Part shown: positions 1-7,018 of the stretch, in pieces | Layout of the letters: each line of letters begins with the position of its first letter | Numbering within the stretch: position 1 is the stretch's first letter | Origin: Flavobacterium sp. | GTDB lineage: Bacteria; Bacteroidota; Bacteroidia; Flavobacteriales; Flavobacteriaceae | Length of the DNA stretch: 13,565 bases | NCBI GenBank assembly: GCA_004296145.1 | Contig: SEBM01000043.1 | Coordinates: 1-13,565 of the forward strand | Direction: 5' to 3' | Position numbers and translations under genes: made by a program | Notes under the pieces: model-generated | What the model was told of the DNA's origin: nothing | What the model saw: only the letters and a program-made list of their open reading frames with translations | The model's database searches: none

Positions 1-104
1 CAATTTAAATAGATTTTAAAGTGTTATTATTCGTAACAAAAAAAAAATATGCTTTTATTTTTTACCGATAAATGGTACATTAGCCAAAAATCCTAAATTC
101 ATTT
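1..104 (+). other. Leader region upstream of parE
   Basis: A+T-rich non-coding stretch ahead of parE with no reading frame continuing from the left edge. The closest match to the Bacteroidota -7 consensus TAnnTTTG is TAGATTTT at 10-17, one base off, and it sits far from the start codon, so no promoter is called. A ten-base A run lies at 39-48. The parE start has no Shine-Dalgarno sequence; the bases before ATG are A/T-rich, which is normal in this phylum. Confidence 0.4.
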
Positions 105-1973
105 ATGCTAGAGCAAAATCAATACAACGAAGATAATATTCGTTCACTCGATTGGAAGGAACATATTCGTATGCGTCCGGGTATGTACATCGGGAAATTA
201 GGGGACGGATCATCACCGGATGATGGTATTTATATTCTTTTAAAAGAGGTTCTGGACAACTGTATCGATGAGTTCGTTATGGGTGCCGGAAAAACTATTG
301 AGGTAACCATTAAAGATAAAACGGTTTCTGTTCGTGATTACGGACGTGGAATTCCGTTGGGTAAAGTAGTCGACGTAGTTTCGAAAATGAACACCGGAGG
401 AAAGTACGATTCTAAAGCTTTCCAGAAATCGGTTGGTCTTAACGGTGTCGGAACAAAAGCAGTAAATGCTTTGTCGGATTATTTCCGTGTAGAATCTGTT
501 CGTGACGACAAACAAAAAGCAGCAGAATTCTCTGCAGGAAATCTTGTTCAGGAAGAAGAAGTAATTGAAACAACAAAACGAAAAGGAACAAAAGTAACTT
601 TTACGCCGGATGAATCAATCTTTAAAAACTATAAATTCCGTTTAGAATATGTGATCAAAATGGTCAAAAACTATTGTTATCTAAACAATGGATTGACTAT
701 TATTTTTAATGGTGAAAAATACGTTTCAGAAAATGGTCTTCGCGATTTATTAGAAGAAACCATAAACGAAGATGATTTAGAATATCCGATTATTCATTTG
801 AAAGATCATGATATCGAAATCGCTCTAACACACAGTAAAACACAATACAGCGAAGAATATCACTCTTTTGTAAACGGTCAGAATACCACACAGGGAGGAA
901 CCCACTTAGCAGCTTACAGAGAAGCAATTGTAAAAACCATCCGTGAGTTTTATAACAAAAACTTCGAAGCATCAGACGTTCGTAAATCGATTGTAAGTGC
1001 GATTAGTATTAAAGTTATGGAACCTGTTTTTGAGTCTCAGACCAAAACCAAATTAGGTTCTACAGATATGGGATCTGATGACGGAACGCCGGCAGTTTCT
1101 GTACGTACATTTGTAAATGATTTTGTGAAAACAAAACTTGACAATTATTTACATAAAAACACACCGACAGCAGATGCCTTATTACGTAAAATTCTTCAGG
1201 CAGAACGTGAGCGTAAAGAATTATCCGGAATTAGAAAACTGGCTACAGATCGTGCTAAAAAAGCCAATCTGCACAATAAAAAATTAAGAGATTGCCGGGC
1301 GCATCTTCCGGATACCAAAAACCCGAGAAACTTAGAAAGCACGCTTTTTATTACCGAGGGAGATTCGGCTTCGGGATCGATTACAAAGTCACGCGACGTA
1401 AATACGCAAGCCGTTTTCAGTTTGCGTGGTAAGCCTTTGAATTCATACGGAATGACTAAAAAAATTGTGTATGAAAACGAAGAATTCAACTTGCTTCAAG
1501 CGGCATTAGATATCGAAGACGGATTAGAAAAATTAAGGTATAATAACATCGTAATCGCAACCGATGCCGATGTCGACGGTATGCACATTCGTTTGTTGTT
1601 GATTACTTTCTTTTTGCAGTTTTTCCCGGAATTAATCAAAGAAGGGCATTTGTATATTTTGCAGACACCACTTTTCAGGGTTCGTAATAAAAAAGAAACC
1701 ATTTATTGTTATTCTGAAGAAGAACGAAAAGATGCCATCGAAAAGCTAAAACCAAAACCGGAAATCACCCGATTTAAAGGTTTAGGAGAGATTTCGCCAG
1801 ATGAGTTTAAAAACTTTATTGGAGATACGATTCGACTTGATCCAATTATGATGGATAAAAATACATCTATTGAGCAGTTATTATCTTTCTACATGGGAAA
1901 AAACACACCGGACAGACAAGAGTTTATCATCAAAAATCTGAAGGTAGAAATTGATGAACTTGAAGAAGCTTAG
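105..1973 (+). CDS. parE: DNA topoisomerase IV subunit B (ParE)
   Basis: ATPase subunit of type IIA topoisomerase IV, which with ParC decatenates and relaxes chromosomal DNA in the cytoplasm. At 622 residues it has about the length of E. coli ParE and lacks the long insertion of proteobacterial GyrB. The GHKL ATPase motifs come first: EVLDNCIDE at 48-56 (E48 and N52 in the catalytic and Mg-binding positions), DYGRGIP at 78-84 and the ATP-lid GLNGVGTKAVNALS at 111-124. A transducer domain follows. The TOPRIM domain has ITEGDSASGS with E418 and DADVDG with D487 and D489 as metal ligands, then RFKGLGEISP near the C terminus. GyrB is the alternative, but the partner gene 148 nt downstream has ParC features (no canonical GyrA box), so ParE is preferred. 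The start gives a typical N terminus. It is probably co-transcribed with the small gene and parC. Confidence 0.95.
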   Translation: MLEQNQYNEDNIRSLDWKEHIRMRPGMYIGKLGDGSSPDDGIYILLKEVLDNCIDEFVMGAGKTIEVTIKDKTVSVRDYGRGIPLGKVVDVVSKMNTGGKYDSKAFQKSVGLNGVGTKAVNALSDYFRVESVRDDKQKAAEFSAGNLVQEEEVIETTKRKGTKVTFTPDESIFKNYKFRLEYVIKMVKNYCYLNNGLTIIFNGEKYVSENGLRDLLEETINEDDLEYPIIHLKDHDIEIALTHSKTQYSEEYHSFVNGQNTTQGGTHLAAYREAIVKTIREFYNKNFEASDVRKSIVSAISIKVMEPVFESQTKTKLGSTDMGSDDGTPAVSVRTFVNDFVKTKLDNYLHKNTPTADALLRKILQAERERKELSGIRKLATDRAKKANLHNKKLRDCRAHLPDTKNPRNLESTLFITEGDSASGSITKSRDVNTQAVFSLRGKPLNSYGMTKKIVYENEEFNLLQAALDIEDGLEKLRYNNIVIATDADVDGMHIRLLLITFFLQFFPELIKEGHLYILQTPLFRVRNKKETIYCYSEEERKDAIEKLKPKPEITRFKGLGEISPDEFKNFIGDTIRLDPIMMDKNTSIEQLLSFYMGKNTPDRQEFIIKNLKVEIDELEEA

Positions 1974-1978
1974 AAAAC

Positions 1979-2101
1979 ATGAATAAGAAAACATTGATTT
2001 ACATGATAATTGCATTCGTTTTAAGTTTTGCTGTCACTTATTTTGTGATTAAAAGCTTAAAGAAGAAAGAGAATACAATTGAAAATGTTCAGGTTAAATA
2101 A
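1979..2101 (+). CDS. Small single-span membrane protein between parE and parC
   Basis: A 40-codon frame starting 5 nt after the parE stop and ending 20 nt before the parC start. The product begins MNKKTLIYM, has one hydrophobic segment at about residues 6-24, then a lysine-rich stretch (KSLKKK) and a short polar tail ending NVQVK. Positive charges flank both sides of the hydrophobic segment; there is no lipobox cysteine, so a bitopic inner-membrane protein is more likely than a secreted one. Tight placement inside the parE-parC operon and the clean match of membrane segment to reading frame support it as a real gene. I do not recognise a named family and assign no function. A role tied to topoisomerase IV or the division site would be speculation from context only. 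Confidence 0.6.
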   Translation: MNKKTLIYMIIAFVLSFAVTYFVIKSLKKKENTIENVQVK

Positions 2102-2121
2102 ATAATCTCGGAATCAAAATA

Positions 2122-4842
2122 ATGAAAGACGAAGAAGACGATAACATAATTCCAAACGAAGACGAAAATAATTACGATGATAATCAGACTGATGAAAATC
2201 AGGATGATGATTCTGACGAAATTATAAATGTAGATGCCAAGCATTTTGAAGGACAGCATTTTTACGAAAACCAGGAAGAAGAGGGCGAAGATGTAATTAC
2301 CAAAGTAACCGGAATGTACAAAGACTGGTTTCTGGATTATGCGTCGTACGTAATTCTGGAACGTGCGGTTCCTGCTATCGAAGACGGATTCAAACCTGTA
2401 CAGCGTCGTATTATGCACTCGCTTAAAGAGCTGGATGATGGTCGTTATAACAAAGTTGCCAATGTAGTTGGTCACACCATGCAGTATCACCCACACGGAG
2501 ATGCGAGTATTGGTGACGCTATGGTACAAATCGGTCAGAAAGATTTATTGATTGACTGCCAGGGAAACTGGGGAAATATACTAACAGGCGACGGTGCGGC
2601 AGCTTCGCGTTATATCGAGGCGCGTTTATCTAAGTTTGCTTTAGAGGTTTTATATTCTCCAAAAATTACAGATTGGGGAGTTTCGTACGATGGTCGTCGT
2701 GCAGAACCAAATAATCTTCCGGTAAAATTTCCGCTGCTTTTGGCACAAGGAGCAGAAGGTATTGCGGTTGGACTTTCAACAAAAGTTTTGCCTCATAACT
2801 TCAATGAATTAATAGATGCTTCGATCAAAATATTAAAAGGAAAACCGTTTACACTTTATCCTGATTTCATGACGCAGGGTATTGCAGATGTTTCTAATTA
2901 TAACGACGGAATGCGTGGCGGACGTGTGCGTGTGCGTGCTAAAATTGCCCAGTTAGACAAAAATACACTGGTAATTACGCAGATCCCGTTCTCAACAAAT
3001 ACAACAACCTTGATTGATAGTATTTTGAAAGCCAATGATAAAGGTAAAATCAAAATCAAGAAAATCGAAGATAATACGGCTGCGGATGTTGAGATTTTAA
3101 TTCATCTTTTCCCAGGCGTTTCTCCAGATAAAACTATTGACGCTTTGTTTGCTTTTACAGCCTGCGAAACTTCTGTAGCGCCATTAGGTTGTGTAATTGA
3201 AGATAATAAACCGTTGTTTATCGGGGTTTCTCATATGTTGAAAATTTCGACAGAAAGAACCGTTGATTTATTACGTCAGGAATTAGAAATTCAATTAGAA
3301 GAATTAAAAAATAAATGGCATTTTTCTACTTTAGAAAAAATCTTCATTCGTGAAGAAATGTACATTGACTTCAAATTATACGGAGACAGGGAATCACTTT
3401 ACAAGTATTTGTATGACAGATTTGAGCCTTTCAAAAAATCATTTGTAAGAGAAATTAATGATGATGATTTAATGCGATTGACTCAGATTCCGATGATTCG
3501 TATTACCCGTTTTGACTCTGATAAAGCAGATGATTTTATCGCGAAATTGGAAGACGAAATGAAAGAAGTGGAGCATCACTTAGAACATTTAGTTGATTTT
3601 GCAATTGCTTACTTTACAAAACTAAAAGAGAAATATGGTAAAGGACGTGAACGTCAGACCGAACTTCGTGTTTTTGATAATGTTGAGGCTACAAAAGTAG
3701 TTTTAAGAAATACAAAACTTTATGTAAACAGAGAAGAAGGTTTCGTAGGAACAAGTCTGAAAAAAGACGAATATGTTGCCGATTGCTCTGATATTGATGA
3801 TGTAATTGTATTTCTACGTGATGGTAAAATGATGATAACAAAAGTCGATGCCAAAACATTTGTGGGTAAAGATATCATTCATATTGCTGTTTTTGATAAA
3901 AGCGATAAACGTACGATCTACAATATGATTTACCGTGACGGAAAATCGGGCCCTTCTTATATCAAACGTTTCAACGTTACGGGAGTTACAAGAGATAAAC
4001 CTTATGACTTGACAAACGGAACAAACGGTTCGCAAGTGGTATATTTTTCTCATAATCCAAACGGAGAAGCTGAGGTAGTTACTATTTTACTTCGCCAGAT
4101 TGGAACGATCAAAAAACTGAAATTCGATATAGATTTTGCTGCTTTGGCTATTAAAGGCCGTGCATCAAAAGGAAATTTAGTAACTAAATATCCAATCAAG
4201 AAAATTGAATTAAAAGAAAAAGGAATTTCGACTTTACTGCCAAGAAAAGTTTGGTTTGATGATACCGTAAAACGCCTAAACGTTGATGCCAGAGGTGAAT
4301 TATTAGGCGAATTCAAACCAAGTGATAAAATATTAGTAATCAGTCAGTCTGGTAAATTGAAGGTTATTATTCCGGAATTATCAACTCATTTCGACGAAGA
4401 TATGATTGTACTGGAGAAATGGAAACCTAAAAAGCCAATTTCTGCCATTTATTACGACGGAGAAAAAGAACGTTATTTCTTAAAACGTTTCCTTGTAGAA
4501 AGTGAAGGAAAAGAAGAAAGCTTCATTACAGATCATCCAAATTCGCAATTAGAAATTGTATCGACAGATTATCGCCCGTTAGCGCAGCTTATTTTTGCCA
4601 AAGTAAAAGGAGTGCAAAAAGATGATTTGCATATAGATGTAGAAGACTTTATAGCCGTAAAAGGTTTTAAAGCCTTAGGAAATCAATTAACTACTGATAA
4701 ATTAAAACAAGTTAATTTGTTAGAGCCACTCCCTTATGATGAACCTGTTGAAGAAATTCCTGAGAAAATAGAATTATCAGAAGATGAGTCTGTAGACACA
4801 GAACTTGATGACGATGGCCAAATAGGATTGGTTTTAGAATAA
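2122..4842 (+). CDS. parC: DNA topoisomerase IV subunit A (ParC)
   Basis: DNA-cleaving and rejoining subunit of topoisomerase IV, acting with ParE. It has 906 residues, longer than E. coli ParC (about 750). Residues 1-57 are an acidic extension with 25 Asp/Glu. The winged-helix/tower core then starts near DWFLDYASYVILERAVP. The quinolone-determining segment is HPHGDASIGDA, with A128 where E. coli GyrA has Ser83 and D132 where it has Asp87. The catalytic tyrosine is Y164 in AASRYIEARLS. A coiled-coil region near 465-510 precedes a beta-pinwheel C-terminal domain; this has GRASKGNLV in place of the canonical GyrA box QRRGGKG, which argues for ParC over GyrA. The C terminus is again acidic (SEDESVDTELDDDGQ). 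The stop is followed within 15 nt by a hairpin terminator. Confidence 0.95.
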   Translation: MKDEEDDNIIPNEDENNYDDNQTDENQDDDSDEIINVDAKHFEGQHFYENQEEEGEDVITKVTGMYKDWFLDYASYVILERAVPAIEDGFKPVQRRIMHSLKELDDGRYNKVANVVGHTMQYHPHGDASIGDAMVQIGQKDLLIDCQGNWGNILTGDGAAASRYIEARLSKFALEVLYSPKITDWGVSYDGRRAEPNNLPVKFPLLLAQGAEGIAVGLSTKVLPHNFNELIDASIKILKGKPFTLYPDFMTQGIADVSNYNDGMRGGRVRVRAKIAQLDKNTLVITQIPFSTNTTTLIDSILKANDKGKIKIKKIEDNTAADVEILIHLFPGVSPDKTIDALFAFTACETSVAPLGCVIEDNKPLFIGVSHMLKISTERTVDLLRQELEIQLEELKNKWHFSTLEKIFIREEMYIDFKLYGDRESLYKYLYDRFEPFKKSFVREINDDDLMRLTQIPMIRITRFDSDKADDFIAKLEDEMKEVEHHLEHLVDFAIAYFTKLKEKYGKGRERQTELRVFDNVEATKVVLRNTKLYVNREEGFVGTSLKKDEYVADCSDIDDVIVFLRDGKMMITKVDAKTFVGKDIIHIAVFDKSDKRTIYNMIYRDGKSGPSYIKRFNVTGVTRDKPYDLTNGTNGSQVVYFSHNPNGEAEVVTILLRQIGTIKKLKFDIDFAALAIKGRASKGNLVTKYPIKKIELKEKGISTLLPRKVWFDDTVKRLNVDARGELLGEFKPSDKILVISQSGKLKVIIPELSTHFDEDMIVLEKWKPKKPISAIYYDGEKERYFLKRFLVESEGKEESFITDHPNSQLEIVSTDYRPLAQLIFAKVKGVQKDDLHIDVEDFIAVKGFKALGNQLTTDKLKQVNLLEPLPYDEPVEEIPEKIELSEDESVDTELDDDGQIGLVLE

Positions 4843-4846
4843 TAAA

Positions 4847-4880
4847 TAAAAAAACGCTGAGATTTCTCAGCGTTTTTTTT
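4847..4880. terminator. Bidirectional intrinsic terminator after parC
   Basis: A perfect 9-bp stem, ACGCTGAGA (4854-4862) and TCTCAGCGT (4865-4873), is flanked by an A run on the left and a T run on the right, so it can terminate transcription on both strands. It lies between the parC stop and the stop of the opposing ATPase fragment. Its stem differs from that at 6367-6387 by one compensated base pair. Confidence 0.85.
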
Positions 4881-4894
4881 ATAAACGGGTTTTA

Positions 4895-5554
4895 CTAGAT
4901 TATAGAATCTGTCAAAACATTTTCTTTTATCCATTTGACTTCTCCATTTTCAATTCTAACATTTATTATATCACCATCTGCAACTTCTCCTGAGATTATT
5001 TTTTTTGCTAATGGTCTTCTTAAATGACTTTTTATAATATTTTTTATTGGTCTTGCACCATATTTGTTATTAAATCCATTTTCGGCAAGAAAACGTTTTG
5101 CTTCAAGCGGAATATCAACAGTTATATTTATTGTTTTTAATAAATCTAAAAATTCTTTTTTCAGGTGAATATCAAATATTTTCAAAGCATTTTCTTTGCT
5201 GATAGGTGCAAACGGAATAATTTCGGTTAAACGTCCTAAAAATTCAGGTCTGAAATAATTCGCCATAATTTCCATTAAAGAGTTTGATGATGGAATTTGG
5301 CCTTGATTAAAGGTTTCAACAATATGATCTGCTCCAATATTAGATGTAAACAGGATTATAGCATTAGAAAAATCACCTTCTTTTCCTAATCGGTCATGAA
5401 GTTTTCCTTCATCCATAATTTGTAAAAAAACATCATAAACTGAAGTATGCGCTTTTTCAATTTCATCAAATAAGACAATAGAATAAGGTTTTTGTCTGAT
5501 TTTATTTACTAGTAATCCACCTTCTTCATATCCGACATATCCTGGAGGTGCACC
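4895..5554 (-). pseudogene. tssH: 5'-truncated ClpB/ClpV-type AAA+ ATPase, likely T6SS TssH (ClpV)
   Basis: C-terminal remnant, about 219 codons of a protein normally above 800. Reading in from the break at about 5554, the minus strand encodes GAPPGYVGYEEGG (second-ring pore loop), Walker B IVLFDEIEKAH, LHDRLG, sensor 1 ILFTSNIG, the arginine-finger region FRPEFLGRLTEIIPFAPI, sensor 2 YGARPIK and the D2-small domain to a TAG stop. The N domain, the first AAA+ ring and the second Walker A are missing. Upstream of the pore loop the frame loses family similarity at once and meets a stop at 5570-5572. An ATG at 5414-5416 could only start a domainless fragment. The pairing with a T6SS baseplate fragment favours TssH, the ATPase that recycles contracted sheath, over ClpB or ClpC. 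No frameshift or stop lies inside the remnant, so the truncation is recent or artefactual. Confidence 0.8.
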
Positions 5555-5560
5555 GGGATA
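5538..5560. repeat. Inverted-repeat junction between the two gene fragments
   Basis: The join of the two truncated genes is centred on the perfect 8-bp palindrome GGTGCACC (5547-5554). An outer pair, TATCC (5538-5542) and GGATA (5556-5560), is also self-complementary with an offset of three bases. Left of it the minus strand reads as the AAA+ ATPase; right of it the plus strand reads as the TssF-like protein. It is a plausible recombination or template-switch point. Confidence 0.55.
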
Positions 5561-6360
5561 TAGATTCTGTTATTGACCCTTTTAATCAACATTATGAAAT
5601 AAAAGAGTTCGGCGAGGCTGTTTTGGAAGATGGAAATGCAGTCATTAGAACAGGAGGAGTTTCGCGGTTCGATTCAAGGACAGCTTCAGAATTACTTCAA
5701 AATGTTTTAGATCTACTAAAAGATGAAAGTTCTGCTTTTTCAGGATTAGGAAAAGATTTTATGAGCAGCGCCTTAATTGAGATGAACCAATTACTTGCTT
5801 CAGTAGAGCAACAGGCAAAAGAAACTAATTTTACTAAAAATAATGATCCTTATTTAATGATTAGGCCAAAAAACGCTGAATCTTCTAATAAAACATTTGG
5901 GATAAATTATTGGTCAACCTGCGCCGAAGAAGGTAATGATATAAAAGCCGGAACAATGTTAGGATCTTCAGATGATATGCTTTTTGTGAGCGGCCAGATA
6001 ACATTAATGACAAATACCGTCGGAGGTGCAAACAAACAAAATAACAGAGACCGAATCCTGGCGTATCGGAATGCCTTGTTAACGCATGGACGAATTGTAA
6101 CGGCTGCTGATATAAAAGCTCTGGGTTATAATCATTTTAAAAATACAATTAACGATATAAAAATCGAAAAAGGAACACGAAAAGAGATTTCATTAAAAGC
6201 CGGATTCAGCAGAACAGTTGACATTTTTATAAAAGCAAATTCAGTAGAAAAAGAAAAATTATCTGCTGCCGAGTGGGATTATTTGTGTGAGAGTTTCATG
6301 AAATACTTAAAAAGCAGATCATCAAATGTATTTCCGTATCGTTTGTTTATAGATAATTAA
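5551..6360 (+). pseudogene. tssF: 5'-truncated T6SS baseplate protein, TssF-like
   Basis: C-terminal fragment of about 269 codons ending YRLFIDN at a TAA stop. Features that suggest TssF of the Bacteroidota type VI secretion system are GGVSRFDSRTASELL near the start, a segment with INYWSTCAEEGNDIKAGT, and the baseplate J/gp6-like motif LLTHGRIVTAADIKAL followed by a glycine-rich strand region. TssF helps build the wedge of the contractile baseplate in the cytoplasm. Full-length proteins of this kind are roughly twice as long, and no N-terminal part exists here: to the left the sequence turns directly into the opposing ATPase gene. A GTG at 5548-5550 gives a formal start, but it lies in the junction palindrome and inside the ATPase motif, so it is not the original start. 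The family call comes from recognition alone; the truncated state is clear from the abutting genes. Confidence 0.6.
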
Positions 6361-6362
6361 AT

Positions 6363-6393
6363 AAAAATGCTGAGAATTTCTCAGCATTTTTAT
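6363..6393. terminator. Bidirectional intrinsic terminator between tssF fragment and exonuclease gene
   Basis: A perfect 9-bp stem, ATGCTGAGA (6367-6375) and TCTCAGCAT (6379-6387), with a 3-nt loop is flanked by A and T runs so that it can work in both directions. It serves two convergent genes, and its T tract overlaps the stop codon of the minus-strand exonuclease gene. It is nearly the same as the terminator after parC. Confidence 0.85.
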
Positions 6394-7016
6394 TTAAAAA
6401 GCTGACTCAAATTGATCTCTTTTTTCTCTTTCAATTTTTTTATAATCTTCAAAAAAGCAATAGCAGTGATATAGGCATCTCCCAAAGCGGTATGTCGGTC
6501 TTTTTTAGAAATATCAAATTTATCGGCAAGATCATCCAATGTATAATGATCCTTTCGTTCAAACAAATGAGATTTTATTAAGGTTCTTTTATATAAGCTT
6601 GCAGTATCTAAAGTCATGTTCGTCAACAAAGGAAAACCGTTTCTTTCTAATGCGCGATTAATCATCGTAATATCAAAAATAGTGTGATGAGCAATGATTA
6701 TAGAATCTTCCAAAAAAGCCAAAAATTTTTCTAGTGCTTCAGATTCAGTAGGACGTTTAATAAGTAAATCTTTTAATATTCCGTGAATTTGAGCAGTCGA
6801 TTTATCATAGTGATCCTGTTCGAGATACATTTCAAAACTATCCTGAATAGAGATAACTCCATTTTGTAAAACCAAAGCTCCAATACATAAAATCCGATCA
6901 GTTTCATAATCAAATCCCGTTGTTTCTGTATCTAATACTACAAAACGGGTTTCTTCGATTGTTACGTTTTCATCGAAAAGATTTTCTTCTTTCTTCCAAA
7001 AATTAAATAAACCCAT
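6390..7016 (-). CDS. DEDDh 3'-5' exonuclease (DnaQ / Pol III epsilon-like)
   Basis: A 208-residue protein of the DnaQ-like exonuclease family, which removes nucleotides from DNA or RNA 3' ends with two metal ions. All catalytic residues are present: D29 and E31 in LDTETTG (Exo I), D115 in AHHTIFD (Exo II), and H175 with D180 in RHTALGD (Exo III epsilon type). The protein ends soon after the nuclease domain with a lysine-rich helix, so it has no polymerase or helicase part. Its start lies 2 nt after the stop of the upstream signalling gene, so the two are translationally coupled. This pairing of a DUF294 nucleotidyltransferase with a DnaQ-like exonuclease is, as far as I recall, recurrent in bacteria, but its substrate is not known to me. 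A proofreading subunit of the replicative polymerase is less likely because of the operon context. Confidence 0.85.
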   Translation of the reverse strand: MGLFNFWKKEENLFDENVTIEETRFVVLDTETTGFDYETDRILCIGALVLQNGVISIQDSFEMYLEQDHYDKSTAQIHGILKDLLIKRPTESEALEKFLAFLEDSIIIAHHTIFDITMINRALERNGFPLLTNMTLDTASLYKRTLIKSHLFERKDHYTLDDLADKFDISKKDRHTALGDAYITAIAFLKIIKKLKEKKEINLSQLFK

Positions 7017-7018
7017 GC

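Noticed and set aside
2089..2529. A 146-codon open frame on the minus strand, hydrophobic, opposite the start of parC
   Set aside because: It is the mirror of the Asp/Glu-rich coding stretch: GAT/GAA codons read backwards give Ile/Phe/Val codons. The plus strand is clearly parC, and no promoter or homology supports an antisense gene.
4895..5416. The minus-strand frame from the ATG at 5416 as an intact 173-residue gene
   Set aside because: Similarity to the AAA+ family continues upstream of that ATG through Walker B and the pore loop to 5554, so the ATG is internal and the gene is a broken remnant.
5548..6360. The plus-strand frame from the GTG at 5548 as an intact 270-residue gene
   Set aside because: The GTG falls inside the ATPase motif of the opposing gene and in the junction palindrome. 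No leader or promoter is present, and the protein lacks the N-terminal part of its family.
4847..6393. The two similar hairpins as terminal inverted repeats of an insertion sequence
   Set aside because: Each hairpin is a self-contained palindrome with flanking A and T runs at the end of convergent genes, which fits terminators. There is no transposase and no flanking target-site duplication.
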